Assembly: GCA_009922615.1 (NCBI GenBank)
Contig: RFVF01000012.1
Span: forward strand, 1-64,000
Length of the DNA stretch: 64,000 nucleotides
Source of the DNA: Pseudomonadota bacterium
GTDB lineage: Bacteria > Verrucomicrobiota > Verrucomicrobiia > Limisphaerales > SXTU01
Direction of reading: 5' to 3'
Positions 24,862 through 33,141 of the stretch are shown one piece after another. The position numbers and the translations under genes were made by a program. The notes under the pieces are model-generated. The model ran no database searches. It was not told where the DNA came from and was given only the letters and a program-made list of their open reading frames with translations. Each line of letters starts with the position of its first letter. Position 1 is the first letter of the stretch.

Positions 24862-26040
24862 ATGAATCGCCACCGCTTCCTGAAACTCGCCTCCACCTCC
24901 ACCCTCGCCGCTGCGCTGGGCTCGTCGCTCGCCACGGCTGCTGACAAGACGGCCGGCCCGACGCAATTCCGCGCTTACGTCGGCACTTACACCGGCAAGA
25001 AGAGCCAAGGGATCTACATGTTCACCTTCAACGCCGCGACCGGCGAGGTGGGCAAGCCCGAACTCGCGGGCGAGGCGGTAAACCCGTCGTTTCTCGCGTT
25101 TCATCCCAACGGAAAATCCCTCTACGCTGTCGGCGAGGTGAATGATGTCGCCGGCAAGAAGGGCGGCGGCGTCAGCGCGTTTGCCATCCAGCCCGACGGC
25201 AAGCTCAAGCTCCTGAGCCAGCATTCCACCGTCGGAGCCGGCCCTTGCTTCGTCACGGTGGACAAGAGCGGCAAGGTCGCGCTCGCCGCCAACTACGGCG
25301 GTGGCAGCGTGGTGGCTCTGCCCATCCGGCCGGACGGCTCGGTGGGCGAACACACCGGCTTCGTGCAGCACGAGGGCAAGAGCGTGACCAAGCGCCAGAG
25401 CCAGCCCAACGCCCACTCGGTGAACGTCTCGCCCGACAACCGCTTTGCCTTCGTCGCTGACCTCGGGCTCGACAAAGTGCTCATCTACAAGCTCGACCCG
25501 GCGAAGGGCACGTTGACGCCGAACGATCCGCCGTTCGCCGCCGTCGCGCCCGGCAGCGGACCGCGCCACTTCGCATTTCATCCCAGCGGCAAGTTCGCCT
25601 ACCTCATCAACGAAATTAACCTCACCATGACCGCGTTCAGCTACGACGCCGCGAAGGGTGCGCTGAAGGAAATGCACACCGTCTCCACGCTGCCCGCCGC
25701 CGATGGTCCCGGGCCCAAACCGGGCTGGAGCACAGCGGAAGTCGTCGCGCACCCCAATGGGAAATTCCTCTACGGCTCGAACCGTGGTCACGACACCATC
25801 GCGGTCTTTTCAGTCGCGGATGACGGCAAGATCACTCTCGTGCAGAACGCGCCGGCGGAGGTCAAGACCCCGCGCAACTTCAACCTCGACCCGACCGGCA
25901 AATGGCTCTTCACCGAGGGCCAAGGCTCTGACACGATCGCGCTCTTCAAGGTGGATCAGGCGACCGGCAAGCTTACCGCGACGGACACCCGGTTGGAAAT
26001 TGGCACGCCCGTGTGTTTGAAGTTTTTGGCGGTGAAGTAA
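24862..26040 (+). CDS. Lactonase family beta-propeller protein (6-phosphogluconolactonase-like), exported
   Basis: This 392-residue protein starts with a twin-arginine-like or Sec leader (MNRHRFLKLASTSTLAAALGSSLATAADK) and continues as a seven-bladed propeller of the lactonase/YbhE (PF10282) type. YVGTYTGKKSQGIYMF opens it. Repeated blades are NPSFLAFHPNGKSLYAVGE, GSGPRHFAFHPSGKFAYLINE, and TPRNFNLDPTGKWLFTEGQGSDTIALFKVD. Cytoplasmic members hydrolyse 6-phosphogluconolactone. An exported member is more likely to act on other lactones or be structural. Start: the ATG at 24862, because the upstream 12 codons do not fit a leader. It is divergent from nuoB. Confidence 0.85.
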   Translation: MNRHRFLKLASTSTLAAALGSSLATAADKTAGPTQFRAYVGTYTGKKSQGIYMFTFNAATGEVGKPELAGEAVNPSFLAFHPNGKSLYAVGEVNDVAGKKGGGVSAFAIQPDGKLKLLSQHSTVGAGPCFVTVDKSGKVALAANYGGGSVVALPIRPDGSVGEHTGFVQHEGKSVTKRQSQPNAHSVNVSPDNRFAFVADLGLDKVLIYKLDPAKGTLTPNDPPFAAVAPGSGPRHFAFHPSGKFAYLINEINLTMTAFSYDAAKGALKEMHTVSTLPAADGPGPKPGWSTAEVVAHPNGKFLYGSNRGHDTIAVFSVADDGKITLVQNAPAEVKTPRNFNLDPTGKWLFTEGQGSDTIALFKVDQATGKLTATDTRLEIGTPVCLKFLAVK

Positions 26041-26051
26041 CGGCTACGGAG

Positions 26052-26136
26052 GGTAATCAGTAATCAGTTTCAGCGACCAGTTGGGACGGCGGCGGACTTC
26101 CCAAACTGGTTACTGATTTCTGGACATTGATTACCC
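26052..26136. repeat. Imperfect inverted repeat of GTAATCA heptads
   Basis: The left arm GGTAATCAGTAATCAGTTT is matched by a right arm ending AAACTGGTTACTGAT and then TGATTACC. ATCAGTAATCAGTTT pairs with the complementary right arm with one mismatch. The left arm is itself a 7-nt tandem repeat (GTAATCA). The element fills the gap between the convergent lactonase and SDR genes and could form a long stem-loop that works as a bidirectional terminator. Confidence 0.6.
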
Positions 26137-26143
26137 CGCTAAA

Positions 26144-26893
26144 CTACGCGATCCGCATCGTCAGTCCACCATCAATCGTCACCGTGTCCCCGGTGATGTA
26201 GTCGTTCTGCACCAACATCAGGATCGCGTCGGCCACTTGCTCGGACGCGCCTTCGCGCTTGAGCGGAATGCGATTATCGAGGTTCAGCTTCTTCTGCTCC
26301 GCTGACATGTGCTGGTGAAACCGAGTGCGAATCACACCGGGCGCGACGCAGTTGACGCGAATGTTGTCCGGCGCGAACTCGCGAGCCAGCCCACGCGTGA
26401 GGTGAGGAATCGCGCCTTTCACGGCCTGATACGCGATGTGGCTGGGCGTGGCGAGCTTCCCGGCCGTCGAGGAAATGAGGATGATCGCCCCTTCCTTCTT
26501 CGGTTTCATCAGCGGAATCGCCGCCCGGCACAGGTAGAAAATCGCGTGAACATGGACATCAAACGCGCCGTGCCACGCCTCCGGCGTCAGCTCTAACAAG
26601 CCGCCGTTCACCGGCCCGCCGGCGGAATGCACCAGCACGTCGAGGCCACCGAGGCGCCGCGCCGTTTCCTCCACGCTTCGGGTGCAGTCAGCGGGTTTCG
26701 CGCAGTCGGCAAGGATGATTTCACACCGCCGACCCAGCGCCTGGATCGCCGCGCGCGTCTGCCGCGCATCGTCATCCTCCGTGCGCCCGACAACCGCGAC
26801 ATCCGCGCCCGCCTTCGCCAGCGCAATCGCCGCCGCGGCGCCAATGCCGCGCGTGCCGCCCGTGACCAAGCCGATTTTCCCGGTGAGTTGCAT
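26144..26893 (-). CDS. SDR family oxidoreductase
   Basis: This is a 249-residue classical short-chain dehydrogenase/reductase. The Rossmann start is GKIGLVTGGTRGIGAAAAIALAKAGADVAVVGR, whose Arg after the second strand slightly favours NADP(H). HSAGG is the NAG-type motif. The catalytic Ser is in LISSTAGK and the catalytic pair is Y-x-x-x-K in AYQAVKGA. IDGGLTMR closes the C terminus. The substrate cannot be read. It lies beside the DeoR regulator and the sugar-aldehyde microcompartment locus, so a sugar or hydroxy-acid dehydrogenase role is plausible but unproven. It is in the same orientation as the DeoR gene, with 66 bp between. Confidence 0.85.
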   Translation of the reverse strand: MQLTGKIGLVTGGTRGIGAAAAIALAKAGADVAVVGRTEDDDARQTRAAIQALGRRCEIILADCAKPADCTRSVEETARRLGGLDVLVHSAGGPVNGGLLELTPEAWHGAFDVHVHAIFYLCRAAIPLMKPKKEGAIILISSTAGKLATPSHIAYQAVKGAIPHLTRGLAREFAPDNIRVNCVAPGVIRTRFHQHMSAEQKKLNLDNRIPLKREGASEQVADAILMLVQNDYITGDTVTIDGGLTMRIA

Positions 26894-26959
26894 AATTTGA
26901 TCGATTGAAACCGCCGCGCTTCGTGCCGTCGCTGTCGTCGCGTGTCAACGCCAAACCCA

Positions 26960-27835
26960 TCAAAGCTGATGCACCGGCATCTCCTCGAAGTAACTCCGCT
27001 GGCTCGGCTCCGGCAGCGGCGCGTCCGCTTCGGGCGGCAGCAAGGTATCGAGCGCGGGCATCCCCTCGACCGCTTCGCCGTTGGCGATCGTCACGTGGAC
27101 ATTCCTCTCGCGCAGCAGGTGGAGAAAGCTTTCCGGGGCAGCGGGATCCGTCACCACCGCGTCCAGCACGTCAAGCTCGCAGAGTTTGGAGATGGATTGG
27201 CGGCCGAACTTCGATGAGTCCACGCACAGAATTACCCGCCGAGCTGCGTTGATCATCGCGCGCTGGATTTCGATCAACAACCCGTGGGAGTTGGAAATCC
27301 CCTCCTCCGTCACGCCGCCGCAGCTCAAGATCGCCACATCCGCCCGCAGCTTCGTAAATGCCTCGACGGCCAACGGCCCCACCAACACCCCGAGCTTAGG
27401 ATAAATCACGCCACCAGTAACGACGACTTCCATGCGGCTGGACGCGGAGAAGTGGTTCGCCACCGGCAGGGAATTGGTGATGATATGCGGTGACTTGGCC
27501 TCCAACTGGACGGCCACATGATAGCAAGTTGTCCCGGCGTCGACGATGACAGTCTGGTTGGCTGGAATCAGACCCGCACACGCACGACCGATGGCCTCCT
27601 TCTGCGCCAAGCAGCGGGTGTCCCGGGTGCTGAAAGTGTATTCGTCAGACTTTGGATTGGCCAGCCTCGCCCCCCCGTGTGTCCGGCAAACCAAGCCGCG
27701 CGATTCCATGAGGCTCACATCCCGCCGGACGGTGGAAACCGACGCGTCCACCAGCTCAGAAAGCTCATCCAGCGAAGAGAATTCTACCTTGAGCAAGTGC
27801 TCTTCGATCCGTCTCTGGCGCTCTTCCAGTGTCAT
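26960..27835 (-). CDS. DeoR/GlpR-family transcriptional regulator
   Basis: This 291-residue repressor-type protein has an N-terminal winged helix-turn-helix (MTLEERQRRIEEHLLKVEF then SSLDELSELVDASVSTVRRDVSLMESRGLVCRTHGGA, residues 1-57). A DeoR sensor domain follows, with DAGTTCYHVAVQL, TNSLPVANHF, VTGGVIYPKLGVLVGPLAVEAF and CVDSSKFG, the phosphosugar-binding fold. A C-terminal extension of about 30 residues rich in Pro/Glu is unusual. It is divergent from the microcompartment operon across an 85-bp gap holding a perfect inverted repeat, so it is the likely repressor. The inducer may be a deoxysugar phosphate. Confidence 0.9.
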   Translation of the reverse strand: MTLEERQRRIEEHLLKVEFSSLDELSELVDASVSTVRRDVSLMESRGLVCRTHGGARLANPKSDEYTFSTRDTRCLAQKEAIGRACAGLIPANQTVIVDAGTTCYHVAVQLEAKSPHIITNSLPVANHFSASSRMEVVVTGGVIYPKLGVLVGPLAVEAFTKLRADVAILSCGGVTEEGISNSHGLLIEIQRAMINAARRVILCVDSSKFGRQSISKLCELDVLDAVVTDPAAPESFLHLLRERNVHVTIANGEAVEGMPALDTLLPPEADAPLPEPSQRSYFEEMPVHQL

Positions 27836-27880
27836 TCTTCCGTAAGCGTGGAAGACTTTGGAAGATTTTGCAAGTTTATG

Positions 27881-27907
27881 TTTGACAAAGAATCAGAATC
27901 TGTCAAA
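27881..27907. promoter_or_regulatory. Inverted repeat operator between deoR-type gene and BMC operon
   Basis: TTTGACA (27881-27887) and TGTCAAA (27901-27907) are perfect inverted arms separated by 13 bp. Each arm includes TTGACA, a consensus -35 hexamer, one on each strand. Binding here could therefore block both divergent promoters. A separate direct repeat, GGAAGACTTT/GGAAGATTTT, lies at 27850-27869. DeoR binding is inferred from position. Confidence 0.6.
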
Positions 27908-27920
27908 AGAGCGCCTAGAA

Positions 27921-28601
27921 ATGTCTGCGAACACTCAATCGCTTCCGCCCCGTGCGGTGATCGAGCACTTGGTCCGCCAGTCCGTTTACGCGCGGTTAAA
28001 CCGTCCTTTGCCCACATCTGCGGCCGCTCCCAATCCTTTAATCGTCAACGTGAGTGCCCGGCATTGCCACCTCACGCAGGACGCAGTGGATGCGCTGTTT
28101 GGCAAGGGCCACCAGCTCCAGGTCCACAAATGGCTCTACCAAGACGGCCAGTTCGCGGCGAAGGAAACCGTTACGCTCGTCGGCCCCCGCAGCCGGGTGA
28201 TTTCCAACCTCCGCATTCTCGGCCCCTGCCGAAACCTCAATCAGGTCGAACTGGCCTACACCGACGGCATCGCACTGGGTTTCGACCTGCCGTTGCGCAG
28301 TTCCGGCGACATCAAGGGCACGCTCGGCGGCATGTTGATGGGTCCGGCGGGTTTCTTCGAGATGGAGTCGGGCATCATCCGCGCGCTGCGGCACGTTCAC
28401 ATGAGCCCGACCGATGCCGAATACTACGGCGTCAAGCCCGGCGACTGGATGAAGCTAAAAATCGGCGGGGACTGCGGCATCACGCTCGACCGGATGCTCT
28501 GCCGCGTGGACAAAAGCTTCAAGCTGGAGGTCCATATCGACACCGACGAGGGCAATGCCTGCAACCTGCAACCCGGCACCACCTGCGAATTGGTCAAATA
28601 A
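27921..28601 (+). CDS. pduL: PduL-type phosphotransacylase, microcompartment lumen enzyme
   Basis: This 226-residue enzyme swaps CoA for phosphate on an acyl group (here probably lactyl-CoA to lactyl-phosphate), recycling CoA inside the shell. Two zinc-binding motifs are present: the His pair in VSARHCHLT and the His pair in RHVHMSP. VGPRSRVISNLRILGP is also typical. An N-terminal amphipathic helix (PPRAVIEHLVRQSVYARL) followed by a Pro/Ala linker resembles a microcompartment encapsulation peptide. I chose the ATG at 27921, downstream of the operator; a longer frame from 27858 would place the operator inside the gene. It is the first gene of the operon. Confidence 0.92.
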   Translation: MSANTQSLPPRAVIEHLVRQSVYARLNRPLPTSAAAPNPLIVNVSARHCHLTQDAVDALFGKGHQLQVHKWLYQDGQFAAKETVTLVGPRSRVISNLRILGPCRNLNQVELAYTDGIALGFDLPLRSSGDIKGTLGGMLMGPAGFFEMESGIIRALRHVHMSPTDAEYYGVKPGDWMKLKIGGDCGITLDRMLCRVDKSFKLEVHIDTDEGNACNLQPGTTCELVK

Positions 28602-28646
28602 TTTTCCCGGATTTATTGGGCAACTAACCACAAACCAAAGACAAAC

Positions 28647-28937
28647 ATGAGTGAAGCAATCGGCATGATCGAAACCAAAGGCTACACCGGAAGCATCGAA
28701 GCCACCGATGCCATGGCCAAAGCCGCAAACATCACCATCACCAAGACCATCCCCATCGGCGGCGGCCTCATCACCGTCATCTGCCGGGGAGATGTCGCGA
28801 GCGTCAAAGCCGCCGTAGACGCCGGCAGCCGCGCCGCTGGCAAGGTCGGCGAACTCGTTGCGAGCCACGTCATCGCCCGCCCGCATGAAGATCTGGGCAA
28901 GATCTTCTTCGGGGAATCTGCCGCCGTTAAGAAATAA
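28647..28937 (+). CDS. BMC-H shell hexamer protein (copy 1)
   Basis: This 96-residue single-domain bacterial microcompartment protein assembles into hexagonal shell tiles. It starts [27 protein letters not shown] and carries [15 protein letters not shown] and [13 protein letters not shown]. The pore-loop region reads PIGGGLITV, where the common form is KIGSG, so the central pore may be more open or have other selectivity. The tail [12 protein letters not shown] is short. The leader upstream is C/A-rich without a Shine-Dalgarno sequence. Confidence 0.95.
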   Translation: MSEAIGMIETKGYTGSIEATDAMAKAANITITKTIPIGGGLITVICRGDVASVKAAVDAGSRAAGKVGELVASHVIARPHEDLGKIFFGESAAVKK

Positions 28938-28973
28938 TTCTCAAACTCCAACCCTAACTCCCAACATAATTAT

Positions 28974-29252
28974 ATGGCTCAACAAGCAATTGGCATGATC
29001 GAATGCAAAGGCCTCTGCGCGCTCTTTGAAGCGGTGGACGCCTCGCTCAAGGCCGCGAATGTCACGTTCACCGGCTGGGAAAAAATCGGCTCCGGCTACG
29101 TCACTGCGTTTTTCCGCGGTGATGTCGCGAGCGTGAAAGCCGCCGTGGACGCCGGCGCCGCCGCGGCCGCGCAAGTCGGCAGCATCGTCAGCGTGCAAGT
29201 CATCCCCCGCCCGCATGAAGGCCTCGCCGGTCTCGGCAAGTGGCTCCAGTGA
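28974..29252 (+). CDS. BMC-H shell hexamer protein (copy 2)
   Basis: This 92-residue shell protein begins [32 protein letters not shown], with the standard pore loop [11 protein letters not shown]. It shares [17 protein letters not shown] and the RPHEGL end with copy 1. Extra cysteines in ECKGLC are unusual. It overlaps nothing but is followed after 47 bp by the acetate kinase start. The leader CAACCCTAACTCCCAACATAATTAT lacks a Shine-Dalgarno sequence. Confidence 0.95.
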   Translation: MAQQAIGMIECKGLCALFEAVDASLKAANVTFTGWEKIGSGYVTAFFRGDVASVKAAVDAGAAAAAQVGSIVSVQVIPRPHEGLAGLGKWLQ

Positions 29253-29299
29253 TTGACGAATCGCGAGCACAAAGTCAGTCCCTGACGCTCGTAAACCGG

Positions 29300-30493
29300 A
29301 TGAAAGTTCTCATCGCCAACATCGGCTCGACCTCTCTCAAATGGCGGCTGTTCGATTTCTCGAACAACGCCGAAACCCTGCTCCACAAGGGTGGTTTCGA
29401 ACGGGTCACCGATTACCCCAAGGCGATTGAGGATTGCCTCGACCAGCTCAAATCCGCGGGCGTCATCACCAGCGAGGGAGAGCTTTCCGCCGTCGGCTTC
29501 AAGACCGTGATTGCGAAAGATGTCACCGGTTGTGTGCGGCTGGATGAGCGCGTGCTCGGTGCCATGGAGGCCTACAGCGGCCTCGCCCCTGCGCACAACC
29601 CGCCTTATATCACCGGCATTCGCCTCTTCGCGAAGCGGATGCCCGGCGTCCCGCTCATCGGCCTCTTCGAGACAGCGTTCTATCAGTTCGCACCGCCCGC
29701 GATGATGCGCTACGCCGTCCCGGACTCGTGGCACGACATCGGCGTGCGCCGCTGGGGCTTCCACGGCGCGAGCCATAAGTATATTGCCGAGCGCAGTGCC
29801 GAAATGCTCGGTCGAGCCGATGTAGCGGCGCGCGCACAAAACCTATATGTAAACGGTGGCAAATCCGCTGTGAACGGCGTTCCGCTGCGCGTGATCTCCT
29901 GCCACCTCGGCGGCAGTTCCAGCATCACGGGAATCTTGAATGGAGTGGCCATCGGCAACAGCCTTGGCATGAGCCCGCAGTCCGGTCTGCCGCACAACAA
30001 CCGCGTAGGCGATCTTGACGCGGAGGCCCTGCCCTACGCGATGAAAACGCTCCGCCTGAGTGTGGAAGAGGCGCAACGGCAGCTCTCGAAGGAGGGTGGA
30101 TTGAAGGGGCTGGCCGGCGGACTCTCCAACGACATTCGTGACCTCCAGGCCGCCGCTGCGAACGGCAACACCAAGGCCCAGCTCGCCATCGACGTGTTCG
30201 TGAGCGAAGCCCGCCGGTGGATTGGCGGCCACTTCTTCCAGATGAACGGCGCCGACGCCATCGTGTTCACCGCCGGCATCGGCGAAAACCGCGCTGAACT
30301 GCGCGCCGCAATTTGCGCGAACCTCGATCAGCTTGGCATCGTGCTTGATGCCGAGAAAAATGCCACCGTCCGCGCTACCGAGGCCGTCATCAGCGCCGCA
30401 AACTCCCGTGTGAAGGTGCTGGTAATCCCGACGAACGAAGAACTCGTCGTCGCGCGCGAAACCAAGCGCCTGCTCGAAAGCGCCCGCAACTGA
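29300..30493 (+). CDS. ackA: Acetate kinase-family acylphosphate kinase of the BMC operon
   Basis: This 397-residue ASKHA-fold kinase makes ATP from an acyl-phosphate, here most likely lactyl-phosphate (or propionyl/acetyl-phosphate) produced by PduL. Family motifs are [17 protein letters not shown] (phosphate 1), [45 protein letters not shown], and [14 protein letters not shown]. There is no encapsulation-peptide-like extension, in keeping with a reaction that can run outside the shell. The ATG at 29300 gives the usual N terminus. An in-frame upstream start at 29240 would overlap the BMC-H gene and is unlikely. Confidence 0.93.
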   Translation: MKVLIANIGSTSLKWRLFDFSNNAETLLHKGGFERVTDYPKAIEDCLDQLKSAGVITSEGELSAVGFKTVIAKDVTGCVRLDERVLGAMEAYSGLAPAHNPPYITGIRLFAKRMPGVPLIGLFETAFYQFAPPAMMRYAVPDSWHDIGVRRWGFHGASHKYIAERSAEMLGRADVAARAQNLYVNGGKSAVNGVPLRVISCHLGGSSSITGILNGVAIGNSLGMSPQSGLPHNNRVGDLDAEALPYAMKTLRLSVEEAQRQLSKEGGLKGLAGGLSNDIRDLQAAAANGNTKAQLAIDVFVSEARRWIGGHFFQMNGADAIVFTAGIGENRAELRAAICANLDQLGIVLDAEKNATVRATEAVISAANSRVKVLVIPTNEELVVARETKRLLESARN

Positions 30494-30542
30494 CCCTCTC
30501 TTCCCCTCACCCAACTCCCAACTCAAAAACACAACAAAACAT

Positions 30543-30827
30543 ATGGCACAACCAGCAATCGGAATGATCGAAACTCGCGGCCTCGTCGCTCTCGTTGAGG
30601 GCACGGACGCGATGCTCAAAGCCGCGAACGTCGAGCTCGCCGGTCCCATGACCCAGGTCGGCAACGCGCTCGTCACCGCCGTTGTCGTCGGCGACGTCGC
30701 CGCCGTGAAGGCCGCCACCGACGCCGGCGCCCAGGCCATCAAGGCCATCAAGGGCGAAGTCGTCAGCGTGCACGTCATCGCCCGCCCGCACAGCGACGTG
30801 GACGCCGTGCTGCCGAAGAAGAAGTAG
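30543..30827 (+). CDS. BMC-H shell hexamer protein (copy 3)
   Basis: This 94-residue shell protein begins [32 protein letters not shown]. Its pore loop is [14 protein letters not shown], clearly different from copies 1 and 2, so the three copies probably give pores with different selectivity. It ends VDAVLPKKK. The leader ACCCAACTCCCAACTCAAAA plus ACACAACAAAACAT is C/A-rich, like that of copy 2. Confidence 0.95.
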   Translation: MAQPAIGMIETRGLVALVEGTDAMLKAANVELAGPMTQVGNALVTAVVVGDVAAVKAATDAGAQAIKAIKGEVVSVHVIARPHSDVDAVLPKKK

Positions 30828-30831
30828 TCAG

Positions 30832-30907
30832 TCGGTCAGTAATTAGTGTTCAGTCGCGTTATGCGATTGCCCTCACTGAGAACTGAGCACTGAAAACTGA
30901 TTACTCT
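30832..30907. repeat. Inverted repeat of ACTGARN heptads
   Basis: The left arm AGTAATTAGTGTTCAGT is complementary, with two mismatches, to the right arm ending ACTGAAAACTGATTACT. The right arm is a 7-nt tandem repeat (ACTGAGA, ACTGAGC, ACTGAAA, ACTGATT). It lies between BMC-H copy 3 and the broken BMC-P gene and could form a stem-loop that lowers downstream expression. Confidence 0.6.
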
Positions 30908-30908
30908 T

Positions 30909-31085
30909 ATGTTCCTCGCACGCGTCGAAGGCTCTGTGGTCTCCACCAAAAAAGAGGCCAGCATGAACGGCCGCAAGCTGCTCCTGCTCCGCCCTCAACT
31001 GGTGGACGAGATGTGCTCGGAAAACAGATTTACAGCGCAAGAACCCAATAGCCGCCGCCTAGTTATACGACGTAATACAATATGA
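30909..31085 (+). pseudogene. BMC-P shell pentamer gene, 3' truncated
   Basis: The ATG at 30909 opens MFLARVEGSVVSTKKEAS and NGRKLLLLRPQLVDE, the normal first 34 residues of an EutN/CcmL-type pentamer that caps shell vertices. After GTGGACGAG (near 31010) homology ends. The next 70 bp are A/T-richer and encode an unrelated tail to a TGA at 31083-31085, giving 58 residues where about 90 are expected. The lost part holds the remaining beta-barrel strands, so the product should not assemble. The TGA overlaps the ATG of the dehydrogenase gene. The A/T-rich tail may be the dehydrogenase leader left after a deletion. Confidence 0.8.
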
Positions 31086-32557
31086 GCGAAGTGAACGAAG
31101 CTTTAATCCGTGATGTCGTCGCCGAAGTGTTGGGGCGCCTGGGCGCGCCCGCACCGACCCACGCCGCCAAATCCGACTGTGGCTGCGGCGGCAAGAGTGC
31201 CGCTGGCGCGCCTGCGTTGCGTGGCAAGTTCGGTGTATTTCAGGATGCCAATGAAGCCTGTGTCGCCGCGCACGAGGCTTTCCTCCAACTGCAGAAGGCG
31301 GGCGTCGCCGCGCGCGTAAAGATCGTGGACATCGTCAAGCGCATGGCTGAGGCAAATGCCGAGCCATGGGGCAAAATCGAGCTCGAAGAAACGAAAATTG
31401 GCCGGCTCGACCACAAGATCGAGAAGCTCAAAATCATCAAGCTCGTGCCTGGCGTCGAATGGCTCCGGCCGGATGCCCGCAGCGGCGATCACGGTATCAC
31501 GTTGGAGGAATACACGCCCTTCGGTGTCGTCGGCGCGGTCACGCCGAGCACGCACTCCATTCCCACGCTCAGCGGCAACATTGTAAACATCTGTGCGGCG
31601 GGGAATGCCGTGGTGTTCAACCCGCACCCGAGTGCCGCCAAGTGCGCAGCCATCGCGGTGCGCGCCTACAACGAGGCGATTTACCGCGAGACCGGCATCG
31701 AGAACATTGCCACCATCATCGAGAAGCCCTCGATGGAGAGTTTCGCCGCAATGTGCAAGCACGAGGCCGTCCGCATCCTGCTCGTCACCGGCGGCCCCGG
31801 CGTCGTGAAGGCCGCGATGCAGACCGGCAAGCGCGCCATCTGCGCCGGCCCCGGCAACCCGCCCGTTTACGTGGACGACACCGCGTGCATGAAGCGCGCG
31901 GCCAAGGCGATCATTCAGGGCGCAAGCTACGACAACAACCTCCTCTGCATCGGCGAGAAGGAAGTCTTCGCGCTTGAATCCATCGCAGACAAACTGATGT
32001 CGCAGATGGAGCAACACGGCGCGGTCAAGCTCACCAACTCGCAACTCGACGCCTTGACCAAGGCCGCGTTCACCATCACACCCGGTCAGGGCGGCGGCTG
32101 CGGCCACGCCAGCGTGAACAAGGATTTCATCGGCAAGGATCCCATCGTGCTCGCGAAGGCAGCGGGTGTGAACATTCCTGCTGGCACTCAGCTGCTCTTT
32201 GCCGAGACCGGTGCGGACCACCCGTTTGTCGTCGAGGAGCAGATGATGCCCTTCATCCCAATCACCCGCGTGAAGAGCCTAGAAGAGGGCGTAAAGCGCT
32301 CGCTCGAAGCCGAGCATGCCTACAAGCACACCAGCATCATCCATTCGCACGATCTCGAAGCGCTGACGCAAATGGGCCGCGCGCTCGACACAACGCTCTT
32401 CATCAAGAACGGCCCGTGCATGGCCGGGCTCGGTCTTGGCGGCGAAGGCTACCTGAGCTTCTCTATCGCCACACCGACCGGCGAAGGCGTGAGCAATCCG
32501 CGCACGTTCACGCGCGTCCGCCGCTGCGTGATGGTGGACAACCTCAAGATTTACTGA
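31082..32557 (+). CDS. CoA-acylating aldehyde dehydrogenase, BMC lumen (PduP/EutE type)
   Basis: This 491-residue enzyme oxidises an aldehyde to acyl-CoA with NAD+, here probably lactaldehyde to lactyl-CoA. The N terminus MSEVNEALIRDVVAEVLGRLG is a typical encapsulation helix, followed by a Cys/Gly-rich linker (SDCGCGGKS). The catalytic domain shows EEYTPFGVVGAVTPSTHSIPTLSGN, FNPHPSAAKCA, LVTGGPGVVKAAM, AGPGNPPVYVDD and the nucleophile Cys in NNLLCIGEKE. KNGPCMAGLGLGGEG closes it. Length and motifs match microcompartment acylating dehydrogenases. It is followed after 3 bp by an intact BMC-P gene. Confidence 0.94.
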   Translation: MSEVNEALIRDVVAEVLGRLGAPAPTHAAKSDCGCGGKSAAGAPALRGKFGVFQDANEACVAAHEAFLQLQKAGVAARVKIVDIVKRMAEANAEPWGKIELEETKIGRLDHKIEKLKIIKLVPGVEWLRPDARSGDHGITLEEYTPFGVVGAVTPSTHSIPTLSGNIVNICAAGNAVVFNPHPSAAKCAAIAVRAYNEAIYRETGIENIATIIEKPSMESFAAMCKHEAVRILLVTGGPGVVKAAMQTGKRAICAGPGNPPVYVDDTACMKRAAKAIIQGASYDNNLLCIGEKEVFALESIADKLMSQMEQHGAVKLTNSQLDALTKAAFTITPGQGGGCGHASVNKDFIGKDPIVLAKAAGVNIPAGTQLLFAETGADHPFVVEEQMMPFIPITRVKSLEEGVKRSLEAEHAYKHTSIIHSHDLEALTQMGRALDTTLFIKNGPCMAGLGLGGEGYLSFSIATPTGEGVSNPRTFTRVRRCVMVDNLKIY

Positions 32558-32560
32558 GCG

Positions 32561-32839
32561 ATGCTCCTCGCCCGCGTCGAAGGCAATGTCACCGCCACTC
32601 GGAAACATCCGAGTTACGAAGGTTGGCGCCTGGTCATCTGCCAGCCGATCAACAACGCGGGCGATCCCGAAGGTGCGCCACAAATTGCCATCGATGCTCA
32701 CGGAGCCGGCATGCACCAACGCGTGATAATTTCCAGCGACGGTTCCGAGGCGCGCAAGGCCGTGGGCGATCCCAAAAGCCCCGCACGCTGGCTCGTGGTG
32801 GGAATCGTGGATGAACTTGAGCCGGGGGTGCCCGTATGA
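32561..32839 (+). CDS. BMC-P shell pentamer protein (intact copy A)
   Basis: This 92-residue EutN/CcmL-family protein closes shell vertices as a pentamer. It begins MLLARVEGNVTATRKHPSYEGWRLVICQPINNAG and ends in a WLVVGIVDELE strand. It starts 3 bp after the dehydrogenase stop and overlaps the next BMC-P by four bases (ATGA), so the pair is translationally coupled. The middle part (HGAGMHQRVIISSDGSEARKAVGD) is typical of the family loop with GAG/SSD. Confidence 0.93.
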   Translation: MLLARVEGNVTATRKHPSYEGWRLVICQPINNAGDPEGAPQIAIDAHGAGMHQRVIISSDGSEARKAVGDPKSPARWLVVGIVDELEPGVPV

Positions 32840-33138
32840 AACTCGGCGCGGTCATCGGGCGCGTGACGCTCAACACTGTGGTGCCGGAACTTGTCGGCGC
32901 ACGCTGGCTCATTGTTTCTCCGTTCACGCGCGAGCACTATCAGCGCGGCAGCGAGACGCCAGCCGGACTCAGTAAGGATCCAAGTCTCGTCGTTTACGAC
33001 GCGCTGGGTGGCGGCGAGGGCCAGACCATTGGCTACGTCGAGGGCCGTGAGGCCGCGCAGCCATTTGAAAAATCCCCGCCGATTGACGCCATCAGCGCCG
33101 CGCTGGTGGACGAGATTTTTTACAACCCAATGAAGTGA
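32836..33138 (+). CDS. BMC-P shell pentamer protein (intact copy B)
   Basis: This 100-residue EutN/CcmL-like pentamer protein begins MKLGAVIGRVTLNTVVPELVGARWLIVSPF. It has DPSLVVYDALGGGEGQTIGYVEGREAAQPF and an AALVDEIFY C-terminal strand. It is more divergent than copy A, with an insert near RGSETPAGLSKDP. It overlaps copy A by four bases and lies 3 bp before the aldolase gene. PV-type microcompartments commonly encode three BMC-P paralogues; the third here is the broken gene at 30909. Confidence 0.92.
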   Translation: MKLGAVIGRVTLNTVVPELVGARWLIVSPFTREHYQRGSETPAGLSKDPSLVVYDALGGGEGQTIGYVEGREAAQPFEKSPPIDAISAALVDEIFYNPMK

Positions 33139-33141
33139 TTT

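Noticed and set aside
27858-27920. Earlier start for PduL
   Set aside because: It would place the TTTGACA/TGTCAAA operator and promoter inside the gene and adds a leader unlike PduL proteins.
26052-30907. CRISPR-like arrays at the repeat tracts
   Set aside because: Units are 7 nt, degenerate and without spacers; no cas genes in the window.
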